A stretch of DNA of 64,000 nt from Lacticaseibacillus daqingensis. GTDB taxonomy: Bacteria; Bacillota; Bacilli; Lactobacillales; Lactobacillaceae. Under the pieces are notes generated by a model. It was given only the letters and a program-made list of their open reading frames with translations, had not been told where the DNA came from and did not search any database. The DNA lies in assembly GCF_003946115.1 (NCBI RefSeq), contig NZ_RHOH01000003.1, forward strand, positions 62,001 to 126,000. The letters are read 5' to 3'. The position numbers and the translations under genes were made by a program. Shown here one piece after another: positions 33,554 to 42,270 of this stretch. Position 1 is the stretch's first letter, and every line of letters starts with the position of its first letter.

Positions 33554-33740
33554 TGACATAACCAGTCACCATCGACTTCCGGAGGACGGCCGTTCAGTCA
33601 GCGGCACTGGAGGCGTAGGCGGATGGCGAGCCTGGTGCTTCCGGTCGCTGCGCTTCCGCCAGCAGCGTGCGGGCCATGCCGGCACACACGCCGCCATCCG
33701 CCGGAGCTGGAAGTGTCACTGGCTGAACCGGAGTCCGACA
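33554..33740. repeat. Structured repeat related to the MITE-like element, shorter copy
   Basis: The left part (CCGGAGGACGGCC ... GGCGGATGGCGAGCC) and the right part (CGCCGCC.TCC.CCGGAGCTGG and GTGTCACTGGCTG.ACCGGAGTCCG) match 25596-25848. GGCGGATGGCG pairs perfectly with CGCCATCCGCC inside this copy, so it forms a long hairpin. The TTTAAAACACC ends of the other copy are absent. It abuts the stop codon of the ABC ATPase gene. The remainder of the gap (33388-33553) shows nothing recognisable. Confidence 0.65.
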
Positions 33741-33742
33741 TT

Positions 33743-34621
33743 TTACGCTTGCTCTTCCGTCTGCCCGTAAAAGTGGCTGAACTGCTCCTCCAAAGACAGC
33801 GGTCCCACGGTGAATGGCACGTTGGCCGCGAAAAGCGCCTGTGCCCAGCTGCCCACCGTCTCACCGGCGACTTCAGCCAGCGGCACGACGTTCAGCTGGT
33901 CCGTGTACGCCGTGGCGCCCGGCACCACGTCCGCAGCCCCGGTGAACTTGAGGTACTGGGCCGGGGTCGCGTGGGCGTCCAGGTCGAGGACGAAATGCCC
34001 ATCCTTGAGGAAAATCGTGCGATCCACGTAGGTCTGCAGGTTGTTCAGCAAGTGCGAAACCAGAATGATCAGCTTGCCTTCCGCCCGCAGCGCCCGCAGT
34101 TGCGCGGAAATCAACGCCACGTTCAGCGGGTCGAGCCCGTTCATCACTTCATCCAAGAGCATCACCGGCGGGTTGGCCGCCATCACCATCGCAAAGCACA
34201 GCCGCTGCTTCATCCCCAGCGAGTACGTGCGCGTCGGCTGGTCAACATAGTGACCCATGTTTAAGTCAGCGATGATCGTGGCCACGGATTTGGTGTGGTT
34301 TTGCCAGCAGTCAGCGTAAAATTGCAGGTGCGCGCGGCCACTGAGGTCTCCGTACAAGTCGTTTTGCTCCGGAAACGCACAGATCAGCGCGTGGTTCTTG
34401 CGCGTCTGCGCCTGGCTGGTGTACCCCTGCTCGAACAGCTTGACCTGCCCCTGACTTGGGTGCAGCCGGTTCAGGATCACTTTGAGCAGCGTCGTCTTCC
34501 CCATGCCGTTGGGCGCAACCAGTCCGATCAGTGCCCCGCCATCCGCCTGAAGTGTGATGTCGTCAAGCACATTGGGGTGATTGGGAAAATCCAGGTGAAT
34601 ATGGTTGAGTTCTAGCATCAT
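33743..34621 (-). CDS. ABC exporter ATP-binding protein
   Basis: The protein is 292 residues. Walker A is the less usual APNGMGKTT (about 36-44), the Q-loop region is CAFPEQND, the signature reads YSLGMKQRL (about 136-144), Walker B is PVMLLDEVMNGLD, and an H-loop follows in LVSHLL. The YSLGMKQRL signature places it with ABC-2-type exporters of the CcmA/DrrA/bacitracin group. The C-terminal 70 residues are extra. It is the last gene of a five-gene operon with four permease genes and is the only ATPase for them. A GGAGG site precedes a double ATG. Confidence 0.92.
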   Translation of the reverse strand: MMLELNHIHLDFPNHPNVLDDITLQADGGALIGLVAPNGMGKTTLLKVILNRLHPSQGQVKLFEQGYTSQAQTRKNHALICAFPEQNDLYGDLSGRAHLQFYADCWQNHTKSVATIIADLNMGHYVDQPTRTYSLGMKQRLCFAMVMAANPPVMLLDEVMNGLDPLNVALISAQLRALRAEGKLIILVSHLLNNLQTYVDRTIFLKDGHFVLDLDAHATPAQYLKFTGAADVVPGATAYTDQLNVVPLAEVAGETVGSWAQALFAANVPFTVGPLSLEEQFSHFYGQTEEQA

Positions 34622-34636
34622 TGTCCTCCTTTGGAC

Positions 34637-35749
34637 TTATCGCGCCAGGCGCTGGGTGCGCCAAGCAAACCAGCCGAGCAATCCGGCACTCCAGAGCAGC
34701 ATGATCCCATCGGCGCCGATCAGCCCCAGCGCCCAGTTGCCGCCATCGTTTTGAACCGCGCCGGTCATAATGGCCTGTGGGGTCAGGCCCGCCAGCGGCA
34801 GCCACGCCCAGTGCGCGATCGCCGGAAACACCAGCGGGACACTGACCACGCCCCAGCCCAGCACCAGGCCGAGCCACACGTTGTGACACCAGCTGTTGAG
34901 TAGCAGCATCAAACTGCCCACAAAGCTACTGACCAGCAACGTTTGCGTCAGTAGCACCACCGGGTTGACCCACATCGGCACCGCAGTCAGGCGCGCCCCG
35001 AGGCTGAGCGTGAAGGGGTAGCGTAGCGCCCCCAGCCCGCCGACCAGTGCGCCGCCTCCGATCACAAGGCCCATCGCCCCAGCGATAGCCAGCACGGCCA
35101 GCCCACTGCGGACCGCCAGCGCCACCGCGGCCTGGACGGGCAGGCCGACCGGCACCGCCGCCTGAATGGACGCATGCCGCGCAGTGGTCAGCCAGCCGTC
35201 CGCCATCACCACAACGAGCAAGAACGGCAGGCACAGCATCGCCAGGGGCACGAACTGCGCCAGCGCGCTGGCACTGTCTGCCACCCGACGCTGCACCGGT
35301 TGGTCCTGCGCGATCAGCCACTGGCTGACCAGCTGCAGCCGCCGCCCGGCCGCGCGGTTTGGCAGCGCAAGCTCCACCAGTCCGGGGTAGCCGCTGCGGT
35401 CACCGGCCACCAGCGCGGCGCCCAAGCGGGTCATCCCGTCACGCACGTTGAAGGCATCGTCCATCGCCCCACCCAGGTACATCACATTGGCGGCTGACCA
35501 CGCCTGGTCCAGCACCTGGCCAGTTTGACGCACTTGCGGCTGTTCGGGCGTGACATAGCGGTTGACCTGTTGGTAAGCCGCTTTGATCGTGTCTTTGGTC
35601 ATCAAAGCGCTGTGCGTGAAGTCGCCGAGGCCCTGCGCCTGCGCGGCAGGCACGAAACCGGCGGCTACCAGCACCACCACCAGGATCACCCAGAGGTTGC
35701 GCCGAGTATGCGTGACCAGCTGCCAGTTGAGTCGAAACAGCGCCTTCAT
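34637..35749 (-). CDS. ABC-2-like permease, type B, second copy
   Basis: The protein is 370 residues from ATG 35749, whose codon overlaps the preceding stop by 4 bases. It starts MKALFRLNWQLVTHTRRN, nearly the same as the gene at 36919 (MKALFRLDSG). One N-terminal helix, an extracytoplasmic segment of about 120 residues (after AQAQGLGDF) and about five C-terminal helices follow, a common ABC-2 layout. It is paired with the type A permease at 35746 and the ATPase at 33743. Probably an exporter subunit; the cargo is unknown. Confidence 0.8.
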   Translation of the reverse strand: MKALFRLNWQLVTHTRRNLWVILVVVLVAAGFVPAAQAQGLGDFTHSALMTKDTIKAAYQQVNRYVTPEQPQVRQTGQVLDQAWSAANVMYLGGAMDDAFNVRDGMTRLGAALVAGDRSGYPGLVELALPNRAAGRRLQLVSQWLIAQDQPVQRRVADSASALAQFVPLAMLCLPFLLVVVMADGWLTTARHASIQAAVPVGLPVQAAVALAVRSGLAVLAIAGAMGLVIGGGALVGGLGALRYPFTLSLGARLTAVPMWVNPVVLLTQTLLVSSFVGSLMLLLNSWCHNVWLGLVLGWGVVSVPLVFPAIAHWAWLPLAGLTPQAIMTGAVQNDGGNWALGLIGADGIMLLWSAGLLGWFAWRTQRLAR

Positions 35750-36906
35750 GCCATCACCCCCTGGTGCTGGGCGTGGCGCACCGCCAGCCACAAGCCGAGC
35801 TCAACGCCACCGATCCAAAGGCCAAACACCAGCGCCGCCTGCGCCGCCGTCAAACGGGCCGCGCTGTACCAAAACCCCTGTGCACCGGTGATCACCCGCC
35901 CTACCGGCAGATACGTGGTCGGCAGCCACAGCGGCCAAGTGCGCACCGTGCCGCCGTCGCGCACCAGCGTCACAAGCGCCGTGAGCCCCAAAACGGCGGC
36001 CAGTCCCACCGCCAAGCCTGTGCGCCGAACCAGCACCTGCAAGAGCATCAGCAAGCGGATCACGAGCCAACTCATCAGCCCCAGCAGCACCGCCAACCAG
36101 CCGTCGTACTGCGCCGGCGTGAGTAGGTCAAAAGCAAACTTGTGGCCGGTGTAATGCGCAATAATGGCGCCGTGTCCCAGCCCATTTTGCGGCATTACCC
36201 ACAAGGCTAGCAGCCCGACAAACGCGAGCACGCCGGCTGCGACCAACGTTAAAACGGCCGCCGCCTTGACGGCGAGCTGCCCGTGCACGGACAACGGTAG
36301 CGCCCAAGTCACCGTTTCGTGGCGCCAATCGCGCACCACCACATCCCCGCCGATCAGCATGATCGCCAGCAGGCACGCCCACGGTAGCCACACCGCGCTG
36401 ACGCGCACCAGGGTCTGGCTGAACGTTTGCTCGTCAAGCCAGGCCTGCGGAAGCGTTGGCGCCACCCGCGCGATGCCCGCCAGCTGCGCCAGCATTCGGC
36501 TGACGCCGAAGTGCCCATCACGCACCGGATCGGCGTTCAGGCTGCGGTCGGTGTAGTACACCGCGGGATACGAGTAGTTGTTGGCGTCATAAAAATTCAG
36601 GTCCAGCCGCTGCAAGTACACCGTCATCGCCTGCCGCCGTGCTGCCACCGAACCACGTAGGCCGCGCTGAATGGCCTGGTCTTGTCGCAGCGCGGCGGTC
36701 GCCAAGCCGTCCAGCGTGGTCGCCGACTGCAGTGTTTTGATTTCCGTGGCCAAAGCGCTCGGGCGCAACCGCTCCGGCGGCAAGCTGGCCGCGTTGAAGC
36801 GGACGCCAAAGCTCAGCGTTGCCAGCAACATCAACCCGCCGGCCAGCCACGTCTTGGGCTGGCGCAGCAAAAGGCGCACCTGTTGCCGATAGTATCGCCA
36901 CCACAT
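35746..36906 (-). CDS. ABC-2-like permease, type A, second copy
   Basis: The protein is 386 residues. The N-terminus (MWWRYYRQQVRLLL) and the following FGVRFNAASLPPERLRPSA closely parallel those of the gene at 38031 (FGWHFNATSLPPEAL), so the two are paralogues from a duplication. Topology: one helix, an extracytoplasmic domain of about 130 residues, then about five helices with basic loops. It starts 12 bases after the stop of the type B gene upstream. Function as for the whole operon: ATP-driven export of an unknown substrate. Confidence 0.8.
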   Translation of the reverse strand: MWWRYYRQQVRLLLRQPKTWLAGGLMLLATLSFGVRFNAASLPPERLRPSALATEIKTLQSATTLDGLATAALRQDQAIQRGLRGSVAARRQAMTVYLQRLDLNFYDANNYSYPAVYYTDRSLNADPVRDGHFGVSRMLAQLAGIARVAPTLPQAWLDEQTFSQTLVRVSAVWLPWACLLAIMLIGGDVVVRDWRHETVTWALPLSVHGQLAVKAAAVLTLVAAGVLAFVGLLALWVMPQNGLGHGAIIAHYTGHKFAFDLLTPAQYDGWLAVLLGLMSWLVIRLLMLLQVLVRRTGLAVGLAAVLGLTALVTLVRDGGTVRTWPLWLPTTYLPVGRVITGAQGFWYSAARLTAAQAALVFGLWIGGVELGLWLAVRHAQHQGVMA

Positions 36907-36918
36907 CGCAGTCCCTCC

Positions 36919-38034
36919 TCAGCCAGCCGCCCGCGCGGCCGTCCAACGAAACAGCGCGATGAATGCGCCGGTCCACCCGAGTAAAATCACGCTGACGCCG
37001 CCAATGCCCAACGCCCAGTTGCCCGCTTCGGCCTGAAGCGCCCCGCTGAACACCTGCGTCGGCGCGAGGCCCGCCAGCGGCAGGAACCAAAGCGCCTGGC
37101 ACAGACTAGGGAGCAGCCACGGCAAGCTGAGCAAGCCGACGCCGATCAGTGCACTCAGGTACACGTTTTGCGTCCAGAGGTTCAGGCACAGCATCAGGGT
37201 CGCCACGAAGGCGGTGACAAGCCCGGTCATCAGGAGCACGAGCAGCAGCGTCCCCCACAACGGCATCACGCGCAGCCGGTCGCCTAGCGCGATCGCCGTG
37301 GGGTACGCGAAGTCCCCTAGGCGGCCTTGCGTTAAGCCCCCCAGCCCAGCGGCCACGACGCTGCCCCCAACAGCCAACCCAACCAGCCCTAGGCGCGTGA
37401 CCACCTTGGTCGCCGCCTGACCCGCCAGGCCCACCGGAATCGCGGCAGTCACGGACCGGTGCTCGGTCATCATCAGCCACGCATCACAGCACACCGCCAC
37501 GGCCAGCGCTGGTAACACCGCCAGTAGCACCGGCCAAAACTGATTCAGCGTCGTAGCCGCCGAGTTCACCCGGCGGCTGAGGCGCTGATGCCGCGCGTGG
37601 ATCTGCTGCGTCACCAAGCGCATTTGCGTGGCCGCGCTAATTGTCGGCAGCGTGCTCGGCTTCAGCCCGGGGTAGCCCGTTTGGGCGCCTTGCACCTGCA
37701 ACTGAGCCAACTCGATCATGCCGGTTTGCATCCCGTCCTCGTTGCCGAGCACATAACCCCCGTACGCGCGGCCGAATGCTTGCGCTTGCCGGTTGATCTG
37801 AAGCGCCGTTGCGCGTTTGGACCCTTTAGAAGGCACCACCGCGCTTTCGATTTGCGCGGCGTTGACCTGAATGCGCTGATGGTTCAGCGACAGCGTCTGC
37901 TTCAGGTTGCCCAGGCCAAGTGTCTGCGCGATCACGCAAAAGCTCAGGCCAAACACCAGCACAAGCGCCAGCAGGAACCGATTTTTGAGACTCCGCCAAA
38001 CGGCGCCTGAATCTAATCGAAACAATGCTTTCAT
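36919..38034 (-). CDS. ABC-2-like permease, type B, first copy
   Basis: The protein is 371 residues starting MKALFRLDSGAVWRSLKNRF and paralogous to the gene at 34637. One N-terminal helix (FLLALVLVFGLSFCVIAQTLG) precedes an outer domain beginning NLKQTLSLNHQRIQVN, and five to six helices fill residues 165-371. Its start overlaps the stop of the type A gene at 38031 by 4 bases. The order A-B-A-B-ATPase means each A/B pair could form its own heterodimer with the shared ATPase. Confidence 0.8.
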   Translation of the reverse strand: MKALFRLDSGAVWRSLKNRFLLALVLVFGLSFCVIAQTLGLGNLKQTLSLNHQRIQVNAAQIESAVVPSKGSKRATALQINRQAQAFGRAYGGYVLGNEDGMQTGMIELAQLQVQGAQTGYPGLKPSTLPTISAATQMRLVTQQIHARHQRLSRRVNSAATTLNQFWPVLLAVLPALAVAVCCDAWLMMTEHRSVTAAIPVGLAGQAATKVVTRLGLVGLAVGGSVVAAGLGGLTQGRLGDFAYPTAIALGDRLRVMPLWGTLLLVLLMTGLVTAFVATLMLCLNLWTQNVYLSALIGVGLLSLPWLLPSLCQALWFLPLAGLAPTQVFSGALQAEAGNWALGIGGVSVILLGWTGAFIALFRWTAARAAG

Positions 38035-39209
38035 GCCAGTTGCCCCCGTTTCCGCTTGTGCATGATCCAGAGTGTGATGACCAGTTCAATGGCCAGCCCC
38101 CAAACCAGAAGAACGCCCCATGCGTTGTGCGGTTGATACATCAGCGCCGCCTCATAACGGTACCCGGTATCGCCGCGCACGACATCGCCAAGCCGCAGGT
38201 ACGAGGGCAGCAACCACGCCACCCATGGGTGCACGAACCCGATGCCCCGTGAGTAATACAGCTTCGGTAACAGGACGAACAGGCCCCCCGCCACCAGCGC
38301 CACATACTCGTTGGGCAACAGGAGCTGAACGGCCATCATCAGCCGCACGACCACCCAGCTCATGACGAGAAGCAACGCGAAGAAGCCGGTGAAGTACTGC
38401 GCCTGCGAAATCAGCCCCGTCACCAGGAAGCGCCCGGTGTGCTGCACGACCATCGCCCCAGCCCCCAGGCCGTAGCGCGGCCACGTGAGCGCCGCAATGA
38501 CCGCCACCGTGACAAGGACCGCAGCTCCGACCACCGTCAGCACTGCCAGCGTTTTGAGCCGCAACCGGGTGCGCCAGGTCAGCGGTAGCTCCCAGTTCAA
38601 GGTGTCATGCCGCCAATCATCCGTCAGCACATCATTGGCCAGCGCGAGGCACAGGAGCACGACCCCCAGCGGCAGCCAGGCGTATGAGAGCCGCTCTAGC
38701 GTTTGCAAAAACGTCTGCTGATTGATGACGGCAGGCGTCACGGTGACCTTCGGGTGCGCCTGGTAGTAGGTCACGCGCAGTTGGGTCTGGCCCATGTAGT
38801 AGCGCGCGTCCTTATCCGTGTACTCGTATTTTTGGGGTTGCTGGTAGTACGGCAGTGGGTAGGAATAGGCGATCCCGCCCATCATGTAATGGCTCAGCAG
38901 CGCCTGATACCCTTGCAAAATGGCGTCGCGGTCGCCCGCCTTGATCCCTTTCACTAACTCTGAGACCTGGATGGATTGTCTACCGGTGCGCGAATTCCCC
39001 GCGAAGCCATTATTGACGGCCAGCCAATCCTTCAAGTTTTCGTTCTCATTGATCAGGGCCGTCTGATTCAGTGCCTCCGGTGGCAGACTGGTCGCGTTGA
39101 AGTGCCAGCCAAACGCAGCCAGCGCGATCGCGGCCAGCCCCAGCGCGGCCAGGTTCTTTTTCCTATGTAAGATCAACTTCAATTGCATGACATAATACGC
39201 CCACCGCAT
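38031..39209 (-). CDS. ABC-2-like permease, type A, first copy
   Basis: The protein is 392 residues from ATG 39209, after GGGGGAGG. It starts MRWAYYVMQLKLILHRKKN, then a helix, an outer domain with FNATSLPPEALNQ and many tyrosines (YSYPLPYYQQPQKYEY), and five C-terminal helices. It is the first gene of the operon. The likely promoter on the minus strand is TTGATA (39261-39256), 16 bases, TATTAC (39239-39234), leaving a leader of about 20 bases. No regulator gene is adjacent. Confidence 0.8.
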   Translation of the reverse strand: MRWAYYVMQLKLILHRKKNLAALGLAAIALAAFGWHFNATSLPPEALNQTALINENENLKDWLAVNNGFAGNSRTGRQSIQVSELVKGIKAGDRDAILQGYQALLSHYMMGGIAYSYPLPYYQQPQKYEYTDKDARYYMGQTQLRVTYYQAHPKVTVTPAVINQQTFLQTLERLSYAWLPLGVVLLCLALANDVLTDDWRHDTLNWELPLTWRTRLRLKTLAVLTVVGAAVLVTVAVIAALTWPRYGLGAGAMVVQHTGRFLVTGLISQAQYFTGFFALLLVMSWVVVRLMMAVQLLLPNEYVALVAGGLFVLLPKLYYSRGIGFVHPWVAWLLPSYLRLGDVVRGDTGYRYEAALMYQPHNAWGVLLVWGLAIELVITLWIMHKRKRGQLA

Positions 39210-39400
39210 GCCGTCGCCTCCCCCGTCGAATTGGTAATAGTTTAGCATTTAATCTTATCAAAATCTCATCTGATTAAAAATTAATTTATTAACCGTTTAT
39301 CTTAACCAAAATGCCGATTCCCGAAGCCGTTCGCACCCCCTCAAAGGTCCTGATGCTCAGCCAATTCTAATGTGCGTGCCACCGCCACGCCAAAAAGCAA

Positions 39401-39537
39401 TTGCACTTGCAGAAAATCGTGTGCTATACTGACCCTCGTTGTTTTTCCTCGGGTTCCATTAATCTAGATCGCGCTGCGTCGTGCCAACCACCGCAGTGCC
39501 ACACCCCACCGGCCAATGCTCCGGTGGGGTGTTTTTG
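39401..39537 (+). promoter_or_regulatory. Promoter and attenuator-like leader before MFS gene (or small RNA)
   Basis: TTGCAC (39401-39406), an 18-base spacer and TATACT (39425-39430) form a promoter. About 95 bases later a perfect 12-bp terminator (39501-39512 with 39521-39532) is followed by TTTTT, well before the MFS start at 39594. A second hairpin, GCGCTGCG/CGCAGTGC (39471-39478, 39492-39499), directly abuts it. Either this is a transcription attenuator controlling the exporter or a free-standing RNA of about 100 nt. No leader peptide with a ribosome site was found. Confidence 0.65.
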
Positions 39538-39593
39538 CGTCCACAGAGCGACGAACCCGTGGCATCATATCGAATAAGGATGGTATTTTTACA

Positions 39594-40997
39594 ATGATAG
39601 CTTCAGAATCTCTCCCGCAGGCGCGCGTGCGCCTTGCGCACCCCGTCCTCGCGATGCTCGGCTTGATGATCGGGGCCTTCGTCGGGATGTTCTCCGAAAC
39701 CGCGCTGAACATCGCCCTGCCCAGCTTGATGGCCGCCCTGCACGTCGGCCAAGGCACCATCCAGTGGCTCGTCACCGGCTACATGCTGGTGATCGGCATC
39801 TGCATGCCCCTTTCCAGCCTGCTCGCACACCGCTTCGCCACTAAGAAAATCGTGCTGGTGGCGCTGGGGGCCTTCATCATCGGCGCCATCGTCTCCGCCA
39901 CGGCCGGAACCTTTGCCGGGGTGCTGATCGGCCGCATGATCCAGGGCATCGGCACCGGGTTAGTGCTGCCGCTGATGTTCTCGGTCGCGTTGCAGATCTT
40001 CCCACCGCACAAGCTCGGCACGGTCATGGGAATGGCCGCCTTGGTGATCATGTTCGCCCCGGCCATCGGTCCGACCCTGACCGGCTTGCTTTTGGCCAAG
40101 GCCTCCTGGCACGCTATTTTCTGGCTGTTCGTGCCACTCCTTGCCATCGCCTTCGCGCTGTGCGCGGTGGCCCTGGAAACCGTGTATCCGCAAACCGCGA
40201 CCGCTATCGACTGGGGCAGCATTACGCTGTCCACCCTTGGCTTCGGTGGCCTGGTCATCGGTGTGTCCTTTGCTTCCGACCGCGGGTGGCTAGCGTGGCC
40301 GGTGCTTCTCGCGTTGCTGGTCGGTATCGTCGCCTTGGGCCTGTTCGCGCGCCGGCAGTTGCGCCTTCCCCAGCCGATGCTGAACCTGCGCGCCTTCAAC
40401 ACGCGAGCGTTCACCGTCGGGACACTTTTGGTGATGCTGGACTTCGGGTTGATCCTCGCCGCAATGTACCTGCTGCCGACCTACCTGCAGACCACGATGA
40501 AGCTGCCGGTTGCCATGACCGGGCTGGTGATGCTGCCTGGCGGCGTGGTCAATGCGCTGGTCTCGGCCATCGCCGGCCGTTCGTACGACCGATACGGCGC
40601 CAAGTGGCTGACGCGCTGCGGCTTCGTCATCGCCATCCTGGGGATCGTGGTGCTGCTGAACACCAACGCCAACAGCGCGATCGGCACCGTGATCGCCGGG
40701 CATGTCATCCTGATGATCGGGGCACCGCTGGCGATGTCACCGGCGCAGACTTACGGTCTCAACGCGCTGAGCGGCGCCATGAGTGCGGACGGTAGCGCCA
40801 TTTTGAACACGCTGCAACAGATCGTTGGGGCCTGTGCCACGGCGATCGCGACCAGCATGCTGGCGCTTGGCCTGGGGCAACGCGCGGGGCTTGCCGGCCA
40901 CACCTTGGGCGCCCACTACGGTTTCCAATTCGTGCTGGTGATCGCCGTCATCGCGCTGGCCGTTTCCTTCGCAGTGCGCCCGACCACGCGACATTAG
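39594..40997 (+). CDS. MFS drug exporter, DHA2 (14-TM) family
   Basis: The protein is 467 residues from ATG 39594; AAGGATGG lies 14 bases away, a loose fit, and no better start is visible. Fourteen hydrophobic helices with family motifs: ETALNIALPSLMAAL in the first helix, LIGRMIQGIGTGLVLPL, and the motif C-like LVIMFAPAIGPTLTGLLL. It exports drugs or toxic metabolites with proton exchange. It is paralogous to the gene at 26872 but has no DUF4811 partner. The upstream terminator-containing leader suggests conditional expression. Confidence 0.9.
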   Translation: MIASESLPQARVRLAHPVLAMLGLMIGAFVGMFSETALNIALPSLMAALHVGQGTIQWLVTGYMLVIGICMPLSSLLAHRFATKKIVLVALGAFIIGAIVSATAGTFAGVLIGRMIQGIGTGLVLPLMFSVALQIFPPHKLGTVMGMAALVIMFAPAIGPTLTGLLLAKASWHAIFWLFVPLLAIAFALCAVALETVYPQTATAIDWGSITLSTLGFGGLVIGVSFASDRGWLAWPVLLALLVGIVALGLFARRQLRLPQPMLNLRAFNTRAFTVGTLLVMLDFGLILAAMYLLPTYLQTTMKLPVAMTGLVMLPGGVVNALVSAIAGRSYDRYGAKWLTRCGFVIAILGIVVLLNTNANSAIGTVIAGHVILMIGAPLAMSPAQTYGLNALSGAMSADGSAILNTLQQIVGACATAIATSMLALGLGQRAGLAGHTLGAHYGFQFVLVIAVIALAVSFAVRPTTRH

Positions 40998-41081
40998 CCA
41001 CGATTTGACCACGCAATCACCCGACTTTCACTAACTTTTCGTCACAAAAACGTCACAGCTTCTCGGTAGTATAGGAAACAT

Positions 41082-41205
41082 AGAAATGAGCTTGCCCCTC
41101 ACTTCTACCCCAACCCACTTTTTCATTTTCTTTCTCCTGATTTCTGATCAGTCCCCCTGATTAGACCTCCGACCCGCCAGCCTCTAACTGGCGGGTTTTT
41201 GCTTG
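41082..41205 (+). ncRNA. Candidate pyrimidine-rich small RNA 1
   Basis: After a weak TATAGG box (41070-41075) comes about 90 bases very rich in C and T, with several anti-ribosome-site-like motifs (CCCCTC, TCTCCT, CCCCCT, ACCTCC). A strong terminator ends it: CCCGCCAG/CTGGCGGG (41173-41180, 41188-41195), then TTTTT. It resembles C-rich regulatory RNAs that pair with ribosome sites. The promoter is unconvincing, so it could instead be the 3' untranslated region of the MFS gene. Confidence 0.4.
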
Positions 41206-41349
41206 CGCCTCGCCGCTCGGTCGCGCAAAGCAAGCGGCCGTCACGATCTGATCACAGGCCTTCGGTATCTGGCACGATCGCAATACCACTGGCGGCACTT
41301 TCTTCCCCCTGCCCACCCCAAAGCCGTGACCGCATGCCGCGGTTTTTTG
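41206..41349 (+). ncRNA. Candidate pyrimidine-rich small RNA 2
   Basis: This is a second module of similar design: a CT-rich stretch (CTTTCTTCCCCCTGCCCACC, about 41297-41318) directly before a terminator ACCGC/GCGGT (41329-41333, 41339-41343) with a T6 tail. The upstream part shares CACAG..TTC.CGGTA with module 1, so the two may be tandem duplicates. No good promoter is visible. Confidence 0.3.
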
Positions 41350-41360
41350 ACGGCCGGTTG

Positions 41361-41374
41361 TGTTAGCGCTTCAA
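41361..41374 (+). promoter_or_regulatory. cre-like site before Cof gene
   Basis: TGTTAGCGCTTCAA matches 12 of 14 positions of TGWAARCGYTWNCW. It lies about 45 bases upstream of the HAD hydrolase start and 20 bases before a TATACA box. Catabolite control is possible but unproven. Confidence 0.35.
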
Positions 41375-41418
41375 AACGCTTAGACTGAGGACATCATATA
41401 CAGTAAAGGATGTTACTC

Positions 41419-42225
41419 ATGTCACCATATGCCATCTTCATGGACGTCGACGGCACGCTTGTCGACCACTCCCAGATTCCCACCCAGGCCACCAAAGACG
41501 CCATCGCCCGCTTCCGGGCAGCGGGGCACCACTTTTTCATCGCCAGCGGCCGGCCCCTGTTTTCTGCCCGCGAAATGGCCAACCGCATCGCGCCTGGCCT
41601 GAATCTGATCGGGTCCAACGGTTCCGTCACCGACCTGGCCGGTGAGGTCACCCACTGCCACCTCAGTGAGGCCGCCTTGACCGGCATCTATGACGTTGCC
41701 ACGCACTTCGGCATTCACGCCAACCTGTTCACGCAAGACCGGGTCGTCACCGTGGGCCTGTCCCACAAGCGGCTGGATCAAGACGGGCACAACCGGGTCG
41801 CCGGGGATCACCCCGAGCTCAACGTGGTGGTGCAGTCCGCCGCCGAGCTGCGGTCATTTGCCGGCGCAATCACCAACGGCATCTGCTTTGATGACGACCT
41901 CACAGAGTTGGCCGCCGTTCGCGCGGCCCTTGGTGCCTACACTGACCTTGACCTCAGCAGCTCCAGCGCCAACAACATCGAGATCACGAAGCACGGCGTC
42001 AACAAGGCGACCGCCATTCAGGCCGTCTGCCAGCGACTCGGGATCCCGATGGACCGGACGATGGCATTTGGCGACGGGAACAACGACTTGCAGATGCTGA
42101 CCACCGTCAACTACGGCGTGGCAATGGGCAATGCCAATGACACCGTCAAGGCCGCCACGAAGTACCATACCTTGGACATTCACCACGATGGCGTCGCCCA
42201 CTTTTTGACCGACTTTTTCGGCTAG
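41419..42225 (+). CDS. Cof-type HAD-IIB phosphatase
   Basis: The protein is 268 residues from ATG 41419; the nearby ATG 41410 lies within the AAAGGA ribosome site. HAD motifs: DVDGTLV (motif I, nucleophile Asp near residue 9), FIASGRP (motif II), K in NKATAIQAV (motif III) and FGDGNNDLQML (motif IV), with a C2B cap between. Family members dephosphorylate sugar phosphates, nucleotides or cofactors such as FMN and PLP. The substrate is not deducible. It is monocistronic. Confidence 0.92.
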   Translation: MSPYAIFMDVDGTLVDHSQIPTQATKDAIARFRAAGHHFFIASGRPLFSAREMANRIAPGLNLIGSNGSVTDLAGEVTHCHLSEAALTGIYDVATHFGIHANLFTQDRVVTVGLSHKRLDQDGHNRVAGDHPELNVVVQSAAELRSFAGAITNGICFDDDLTELAAVRAALGAYTDLDLSSSSANNIEITKHGVNKATAIQAVCQRLGIPMDRTMAFGDGNNDLQMLTTVNYGVAMGNANDTVKAATKYHTLDIHHDGVAHFLTDFFG

Positions 42226-42270
42226 CTGCGGTATAATTAATCTCATAATCCCGAAGGAGGCCCGCTGGCC

